DNA of 64,000 nt from Argyresthia goedartella. Lineage: Eukaryota > Arthropoda > Insecta > Lepidoptera > Argyresthiidae. Below the pieces are notes generated by a model. It saw nothing but the letters and a program-made list of their open reading frames with translations. It made no database searches and was not told the origin of the DNA. Location of the stretch: the NCBI GenBank assembly GCA_949825045.1, contig OX463815.1:14873231-14937230 (forward strand). The letters are read 5' to 3'. The position numbers were made by a program, and so were the translations under genes. Positions 56,646 through 64,000 of the stretch are shown here, one piece after another (within the stretch, counting starts at the first letter, position 1; every line of letters begins with the position of its first letter).

Positions 56646-57990
56646 ATGCTGTATTATATTTAAATCAAAGTGTAGCTTTATTACATCAGAATGTGTGTGG
56701 TATAAGTACTAAGAAGGACGAATTTGAGTTATACTTGCACTGTCTTGAAAATAAACCCACCTATGTTTGTATGACTGAACATTTTCTAAATAAAACATCT
56801 GCATCTGCACCACTTTTCAATATGACCAACTAGAGTAAATAAGAAAAGGGGTGGATCACTCATATTAGCAAAAGAAAATTGTGAATTTGAAGAGTTAGAA
56901 ATATCTAAAAAAATGTATTCATATTAATGTATGTACAAAATGGACTCTCTTGAAATTTGTGGTATGAGGGTTAATACATAACTTAATATCTGTTGTATAT
57001 ATCGCACACCAAACGACAAAAATTTAGATACGTTTATGAGTCAACTGGAGATGTTACTGGAGCACTTTTTCAATAAGAAATTAATTATATTAGGGGACTT
57101 TAACATTGATCTGATGACGAATAATAAACAAAAAAGGGACTTTTTGAATCTCCTAACATGTTATAACTTTAAACCCTGTATTGATACTGTTACTTTTATC
57201 CGTAATGACTCTATATCTTGCATTGACAATATAATTATAAATATTCATAATGACGAAATTACCAATATTGACATAGACCACAATAGCTTGGCCGATGGGC
57301 ATGCTTGTATTTCGGGTACTTTTAGAAGCTTCTTTGTGAATCATAATCAGAGACAATACAAAGAACAATTTATTTATAAAAAGCAAAGAAAATTTAAAGA
57401 AATTAGTCGAAATGTTAGGGGTATAAACACGTTTTTAAATAAATTTACAGAAATATTGAATTACAGCTATCGGAAATGTAAAAATAAAGTAAATCTCTGT
57501 AAAGGTACTCAGATAAAATGGATAACTAGGGGTCTAAGAGTATCTAGTAGAATGAAGAGATTTCTCAGTACGGCTAAAGGAGAAAACATTGACAATTCTG
57601 TTCTTCAATTTAAACGCAGGTATATCAATCAGTACCGCAAAGTCATAAAAGGTCTATAAAGATTGGTAGTCAGAAAAGCCATTAGTCAATCTAAAAACAT
57701 CCCCAAATCAATTTGGCAAGTAAAAACCGCAATAAAAACAGTCTCAAGTTTAAGGATAAACTTATGCTTAAGGATTGTAAGGATTGTAAATGATCCCAAT
57801 AAAATAGGAAAAATTTTCTCTCATCAGTTTAACTGTAAAAAATCTTCTGTCGACAACCACCATGTATCAGAATTATATCTAACGGAAAACACCAAAAGAG
57901 TAGAAAACAGTATGATCCTAAAAAATGTCACATCTGCTGAAATTACTCAGCTAGTATCAACAATGAATTATATAAAATCATATGGTTATG
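56646..57990 (+). pseudogene. LINE E ORF2, endonuclease domain and linker, broken
   Basis: Frames give LLHQNVCGISTKKDEFELYL then TYVCMTEHFL (56680-56790), the N-terminus of an APE-type endonuclease (Q-N ... E), then ICCIYRTPNDKNLDTFMSQL and KKLIILGDFNIDLM (57080-57115), the G-D-F-N active-site block, and ISCIDNIIIN followed by LADGHACIS, where the final S-D-H motif is altered to ADGH. Stops and frameshifts separate the parts. The intact stretch 57036-57659 carries the last two blocks. Function in the family: nicks target DNA for target-primed reverse transcription. Confidence 0.8.
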
Positions 57991-58049
57991 ACTAAATCCA
58001 AATTTGTATTATAAAAGACAACATTGACATTTTATCAGAACCATTACTA

Positions 58050-59517
58050 CATTTCTTTAATTTATGTTTTGATAATTTTATATTCCCAGAGCAGTTGAAA
58101 ATAGCAAAAGTCATTCCTATCTTTAAAAAGGGCACAAAAACTGATCCAAAAATGTATAGGCCTATATCGCTTAATTACGTTATCAACATTTTTTTAAAAA
58201 CTATTGAAAAGCAGATTAATTTTTCACCTGGCTAGCAATAATATACTTAGTAACCGGCAGTTCGGATATCAAAGAAGGGTTGGTACGATGGACGCTATTG
58301 ACTCTCTGATCGATGATGTTGTCAAGAATCTCAATGATAGCAAGAAAGTGGCTGGACTTTTCTTGGATCTTAGTTCCGCTTTTGATGCAGTAGACCATAC
58401 ACTATTAATAAACAAATTAGAACACTACGGCGTTAGAGAAAATACCCTAAATTTATTTGAAAGCTATCTACAAAATAGAACACAATTTGTTGAAATTAAA
58501 TATGAAAATAATGGTACGGAAAAAGTGGCAAAATCCGATATATCTAAAATAAAAATAGGAGTGCCACAAGGATCCATTTTGGGACTAGTTCATTTCATCA
58601 TATTCACAAATGACTTAATAGACTACATACTTAATAAAAATCCGGACATTAAACTTGTTTTATTTGCTGATGACACAAATTCGATTATTTATGCTGATGA
58701 CATAGAAACCCTAAATAATATTGTAGTTAAAGCTCTTTTAGCTTTTAATGAGTGGTTCAGCGGAAATGATCTCCACATAAACCCTAGCAAAACAAATGTC
58801 ATGCTTTTCAAAAGCACCTCCAGAAATGATGATACTCTCGAGGTTAAAGTTAATGACAGTACAATCGAACAAGTAAATATAGTCAAATTTCTAGGGGTCC
58901 ATGTAGACTGTTTTCTTAACTGGAAACATGAGCTGGCAGCAATAGAAAGCTCTATTAGTTCATCATGTTATGCCTTGAGAAGTTTAAGAGCTGAACTAAG
59001 CTTAGACCAACTAAAAGCTGTTATTTAATTAGTTGAATTAATTAGTTGAATCTAAATTACGGTATAGCATCATTTTTTGGGGCCATAGCTGCGAATATAA
59101 TATTAAAAAAGCGTTCATATGCCCGAAGCGAGCGATACGCACAATCTTAAGAATACCACAGTGGGAAACGTGCAAAGAGCACTTTGTTAAATTAGGTTTA
59201 CTTACAGTACCGTTTCTCTATATTCTTGTCTTACTTATGAACCTAGCAAAAAATTGCCAAAGTACGAGTCATCAGAAGAAAAACATGTGCGTAACGAATC
59301 AAGACGCAAAGATGTAAAAATCGAGACACTATTTCCCAGACTGCAAGTTGCAAGTCACAGTGCAAGGTACCAGGCCGTTGTCCTGTACAATAAAATACCT
59401 ATTGACTTAAAATTAATTGACAACATGACCAAATTTAAGAATGCGTTGCAAAAATACTTGTTGAAGAAGTGCTTCTACACTCTTGAGGATTTCATAAATC
59501 AATATGATCGGCATTAA
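58050..59517 (+). pseudogene. LINE E ORF2, reverse transcriptase and C-terminus
   Basis: The RT begins near 58085 (EQLKIAKVIPIFKKGTKTDP, MYRPISL-like) and continues in an intact 58204-59028 frame of 274 residues: [53 protein letters not shown] (catalytic F-A-D-D), HINPSKTNVM and VKFLGVHVDCFLNW. After a frameshift, a C-terminal piece (59254-59517) ends in a stop with PIDLKLIDNMTKFKNALQKY. Motifs and order fit the CR1/Jockey group. The RT core is intact but the whole ORF2 is not. Confidence 0.88.
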
Positions 59518-59745
59518 TATATTAGGAAATTTTTAATTATTTAGTATGGTAATCTTATTGATATTGAATTTATTTGGAAATTGCATTAATACTTGTACTT
59601 AACAATACCTTAATACTTAATATTATTTTGTGGAATTATCTTTTATAGTATAGTATTGTATTATTGTTTTTGTGTTTTAGTTTTAAGTATGATTCAAATA
59701 TGATTTAATAATCGTGAATGAATAAATAAAATTGAAATTGAACTA
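59518..59745 (+). repeat. LINE E 3' untranslated region and tail
   Basis: AT-rich 3' UTR ending AATAAATAAAATTGAAATTG AA, a short simple-repeat tail rather than a long poly(A), as in CR1-like elements. The matching 5' end is not clearly defined; it lies somewhere before 55388. Confidence 0.6.
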
Positions 59746-60720
59746 CTATTATTGGTGTATAGCTGTACAAACACTCCTTTGTGTAACAAGGAGAAATTAT
59801 TTTATCATAAGCTATTCGCAAGAATTCCAACTCCTTACTCGCTAGTGATACGATACGTATTCCTATTCTCCATAAGTACTTAGCATACTACAATTATGTT
59901 TATTCGAATCAAGATTATGTTGCGATTTTGTAAACAAATGACTTGAATGATTGATGAATGACTATTATTGAAGAAAATGTTTGAATCATGAATATGTAAT
60001 GAATTTATCTACCCATCGTGAACATAATATAATTTTATAAAAAATATACCACTTCAATGCCATCAGTCTTTACTATATTTATCTATATGGGGGAGATCTT
60101 ACTACTTTTAAACCACCTCCTCGGGTTTATTTGTGACATTATTTCCGGTGACCGCAAGCAAATTCATTGAATGACTATACCGTAGCCCTATACAATACAA
60201 TATTCAATACAATTCAAATCGTGTTTTAATTAGAGTAAAGTTGTTGGTATAGTTAATTATTCAGGACCTCAACTTAAAGTTCGCTCGACGGCTTCGTATA
60301 GATCGTTGGTGGTAGTTGGTTTGCCATTAGCAATTTTTGGGTTGGGCTCTTACAGAATAGCAGCGCCTTTGTTTAATATGAAATCACAAAACATTTTAGT
60401 TGTTCTGTTGCCCCGCAAAGTTTAATTTAGGCGAGGTGCAGCAAACAGTATTCCACGCGCCGTGCGGGTGGCGCAACGGGAAGGAACTCACCGCATTACC
60501 GATCGGACAAGCATCGCTCCGAAAACAATATTCAAAAGACGATTTGGGGAATGGTAGTCCCCAAGGCCGAATGCACAGACGGCTGTTGAATGATATTTAG
60601 GGAGGCAGTTGCTCACGTCCGAAGGAAATACTTGAATCCTCCAGCCCACGATCTCCTGAGTGCAACGAGCAACAAATCATTCTCAAGACGTTAATTTCCA
60701 GATTCTCGATCAAATTGTGA
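59746..60720. other. Non-coding stretch with no supported feature
   Basis: AT-rich with a moderately GC-rich part near 60450-60560. The short open frames here match no family I recognise. Confidence 0.5.
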
Positions 60721-60724
60721 TCTT

Positions 60725-61135
60725 TCAAATCAAATCAAATCAAATGTCTTTATTACTCTAGATATTTACATACGTCATTTTTTGCCTCATCTTTACTTTG
60801 GACCACTGTGGGAGCTGAAGGGCGTAGAAACGCCGACTAATTGTTTTTTTGATATCTTTTAAAAATTGGTTGTGCCTAATACAAATATTACAATATGAAT
60901 TACTATAATTAATAATTACAAAATAAGTAACCCCAAGGACTGCGTTGAGCTAGATAAACCCCATACAGTCCCAGCATTTAAGTAGTCTTGAACATTGTAA
61001 TATCCCTTTTTCGACAAAGTCGCTTTAACATGCTTTTTAAATTGCTCAAAAGGCAATTTCAAAATCTCCAGAGGTACTGTAGTAGAGAAATACAGGACAC
61101 TAGCAAAATTACCCTCAAAAGAGGTTATCACGAAG
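60725..61135 (-). pseudogene. LINE B 3' end, antisense
   Basis: Starts with (AAATC)n at 60728-60750, the inverse of a simple-repeat tail. Minus-strand translation gives [32 protein letters not shown] and TVWG, the same C-terminus as the sense copy at 28040-28159. Truncated at its 5' side near 61135. Confidence 0.85.
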
Positions 61136-61719
61136 AAGAAGAATGATGCTTAGTGGCGAGAATGAAACTTTGTGTTGTCGGCTGTAAATCCAGGCCCAAG
61201 TCTGTATTTAATGATTTCACACTTCAATAGCTGTGGCTTTAGCTCGATCCGTCAAATCAAATCATTATTATCAGTTTAGCTGAGACCCACGTAGGTCTCT
61301 CAGATACTACTCTACTGTAATGGATTGGGTGAATCGAAATAATTTCAATAGATTTTTGGTAGTATTGTTATAAGTTGTACTCGAAAGTCGCGTCGTGTCA
61401 TAGGCGTTTATGTACTTCTACTAAGCATACGCTTAAACTAATCATCATCAATGGGTGAAATAGTCCCGATAGAGGACCGATCACCCGCCTATGGTTCAGC
61501 GGGCGTCCCACCTCATAATCAAGCATACGCATAGTATTATGAATTCGCCACATATTGATATGAATTAAAAATGCCTCTAAATCTCGTGCATAAACGTATT
61601 ATCATCAAACTGCAATTAGGTGATTGTCCTATACAGCGACACTGCGGATCCAACGCATCAATATCATACAACTTCTTAAAGTCGCTGAAAGAAGACGCTA
61701 CATGAAGCCGCATATATAT

Positions 61720-62175
61720 ATTTTTTTTAACTTTGTTTATTCAATAAATAAATAAATTACATTAGTTAATACAGTAACCATGCGCTGAAACCACTAGATT
61801 TAAGTGCGACATGGTGAGATCGCTTAACTACTCGACGGTAAGTACTTTGGATATAATAGAAACAATGTCTACATAATATCTACATACATATCTACATATC
61901 TACTATCTATGACAATATCTATCTATGTATACATTGCTACAATTGCACTTTATTTTAAACATCACGGGAAAAGTAATATGATTTTAAGATAAATTTTCTC
62001 TTGAATATATTATTTAGTAAATTGTCTATAGTTATTTTAGGTATCTTATTTAAAATACTGGGAAGCATGTAGTCCCAGGTCCGTTGGCCATATGTATTGT
62101 TATAGCGGGGAATAACATAGGTAGGCAAATAGGACAAAGTTCGTAGGTTTTTAGGTCTAATTTTTCTAGTTAATG
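61720..62175 (-). pseudogene. LINE C fragment, antisense: ORF2 C-terminus and 3' end
   Basis: The minus-strand reading YVIPRYNNTYGQRTWDYMLP then SILNKIPKITIDNLLNNIFK has the Y-G-x-R-x-x-x-Y-x-x-P ... N-x-L/I-P pattern of LINE ORF2 C-termini. The inverse of an A-rich tail (TTATTCAATAAATAAATAAA) lies at about 61738. Family not assigned. Confidence 0.5.
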
Positions 62176-62799
62176 AATCGAATTAATGAATGAAAAAAAA
62201 TGAAATGAATGAATATACAACCACTTAAATACATACCAGAGCAATCATAACTAACATCGGTAGCTGAGTTGTTTTTTTAACTAGCTCCAGAACTATTGAG
62301 TTGACCTATGCTATCCCCCGTGCTGACAAACACAACCGTCGTGTGATATCCGTGCGGTACGATACAATTTATTCCTCTGTTTTGGAATAATATTATGTGT
62401 AGCTGGAATATGTAATTCTGTCGAAGTTTGGTTTGCTGCCTGACACTAAACATTTCCACAATCAATTTAATTTTATGAGAAAATATCAACATAGATAGGT
62501 AGTTACTCGATTTATAGCAATATCTCTCTATGGAGCAAGATTCTGAAAGAAGGTCAGGTCGGACTTTCAATTAAAATAAAGTTAATGTCAAACTCTCAAG
62601 CACGTTACTCTAAAGTTGTAAATGATGTTTTTAAGAATTATTACGACGCCCAAGTAGTTTTAATCCTTTTAATCCTTCCGAATATCGATAGAAAACTTTG
62701 CTAATATTGCTAATAAATATGGGGTACAGTACAATTATTTAGCTGTAACCACCACGGTTTGGGTATCTTGCAACAAAGCGAACAAATTATTTTCCATTA

Positions 62800-63110
62800 C
62801 TCGCCATTGTTGGCGCCCGACGCCACACTGCGGCAAGGCAAAACCAATAACAATCTGTTACGTTTTACAGTCTGAGGCTTTTCGCCGCTCGGCACCACCA
62901 TTGTCTGCAAGTCTACATCTACGAGTATTAGGTTCGCCTAACCCCCCACCCCAGCCCCCGAGACCCCGGTTGACGGGTGACGGGTGAGCGACCGCGGACT
63001 AACCGTTAATTGCGAAAAATTCATTACGACTTCAGTCATTAGTTCATTACGTCGCATTTCTCGAGGTACTCTCACACGCCAGCCGCCACCCTCTCGTCTC
63101 GGCTCCAAAT
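62800..63110. promoter_or_regulatory. GC-rich stretch, possible regulatory region
   Basis: Richer in C and CpG than its surroundings (ACCCCCCACCCCAGCCCCCG, GTTGACGGGTGACGGGTGAG). No coding frame is convincing. It could be a promoter or enhancer of the Beat gene or of a gene beyond the window. Weak call. Confidence 0.25.
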
Positions 63111-63580
63111 CAATTGAAAAGTTTCACCATTTCTCGAAGACTCCAAAGGAGGGTCCCCTCCCTTTTAACTTACAAGTTTATTTCAATGGTTTTATAGCTT
63201 GAATAGCCTTGAAAGCTTTTAAATTAATCGTTGAGTTTTTTTAAAGTTTGTAGCCTTGTTGACGGACCTGCCAAATCGAAAAATATTAATTCAGCCGCGA
63301 GCATGACGGAATTACTACTGAGTTAGTAAAACAAAACAGGCGGTCGAGAACCCGACAATGTCGGGCCGACATAAGCCGGAACAACTTTGAAAGCAAACTT
63401 TATACTTCGTGCTCTGGGTGTTTCAGGGGCGCCATGTAGATCCGTTTCCGGAACGATTGAGTGTAAACGACAACCTGTCTATGGTGTATATCCTAAAATA
63501 ATGACTCACATAATCCTAATACGCGCACCTAAACCACACATCGGAAAGGTTTATCTTTTTGATAGAAGATTTATTGGAGA

Positions 63581-63619
63581 CTTGAGATTTCCATAGGGCC
63601 ACCCTATGGAAATCTCAAG
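63581..63619. repeat. Perfect palindrome with 18-base arms
   Basis: CTTGAGATTTCCATAGGG is exactly inverted after a 3-base loop (CCA). No neighbouring element was recognised. Confidence 0.9.
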
Positions 63620-64000
63620 CAATCGCTATTTGAATGCGCTTTGTTATGAAAACATCTCTGAAGAAAAACTACAAGATGTCGATTTGTGCTCTAAAATCAT
63701 GTTAGAAAAGCTCTGAAAATACGAAAAAACCAACTGGGATAACAATGAAACACTGAGTTATTCATTTCATGCAATGTTTCCATGTTCATGTTAAAAGGTA
63801 GTCGATTCGCATTTTGTTTACGCCAGGTAAATTGCTGGTGGGGGGGATCCCTCTCCCGCTCTTTTAAAATCCTAATCTGCCATTGTCTATGATTTCCAAT
63901 CGCTCATTTTGAAGGAAAGTTTAGATGAAGTGGTATTGTTGCGCTTGGGCGTTCATCCGACAAAGGAAACAATAAGAATGTTTTGCACGCACACTCACAC

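Noticed and set aside
60400..60600. 66-codon open frame in a moderately GC-rich patch
   Set aside because: No motif recognised, no splice context, and no neighbouring exons; insufficient to call a gene.

Overview
The window looks like a piece of a moth or butterfly (Lepidoptera) nuclear genome. The evidence is AT-rich non-coding DNA, multi-exon coding sequence with GT-AG introns, tRNA-derived SINEs, several non-LTR retrotransposon families, and a dispersed repeat opening with GGGTTCCGTACC that I associate with lepidopteran genomes. There are no operons, ribosome-binding sites or CRISPR arrays.

I can support one host gene. It is a beaten path (Beat) family cell-surface immunoglobulin protein on the + strand, assembled from six coding exons: 15242-15323, 22836-23044, 33294-33429, 47768-47901, 51338-51755 and 52639-52724. 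The phases join without a break (1,0,1,0,1) and give 1065 nt, or 354 residues plus a stop. The product has a signal peptide, a clear Beat-type Ig domain (C53, W68, C121), a second Ig-like domain (C168, C292) split by a long acidic, Pro/Thr-containing insertion, and a short hydrophobic C-terminus suited to a GPI signal or membrane tail. Beat proteins are known in insects as neuronal adhesion and axon-guidance molecules that bind Side-family receptors. The exons are GC-richer than their introns.

1-15 kb (upstream) holds MITE-like elements, a SINE, GGGTTCCGTACC repeats, a GC-rich island near 6.7-6.85 kb that may be a promoter, a diverged ~113-bp tandem array at 12.76-13.5 kb and a perfect 37-bp inverted-repeat element at 14.5 kb. 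15-52.7 kb is the Beat gene. Its introns carry nested transposons: two TA-flanked DNA elements of about 780 bp, pieces of at least three LINE families (A, B, D), SINEs, long hairpins, and minisatellites of 33, 20 and 108 bp. 52.7-64 kb (downstream) holds another MITE copy, a near-complete but broken CR1/Jockey-type LINE at about 55.3-59.75 kb (ORF1, endonuclease, reverse transcriptase), two more antisense LINE tails, and a GC-rich stretch near 62.8-63.1 kb.

Most of the interest is genomic: a complete exon chain for a long neural gene, an internally duplicated reverse-transcriptase segment, a SINE insertion whose empty site is visible elsewhere in the same window, and several hairpin elements. 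I found no convincing new enzymatic or defence system. All family calls come from reading the sequence; no database search was run.
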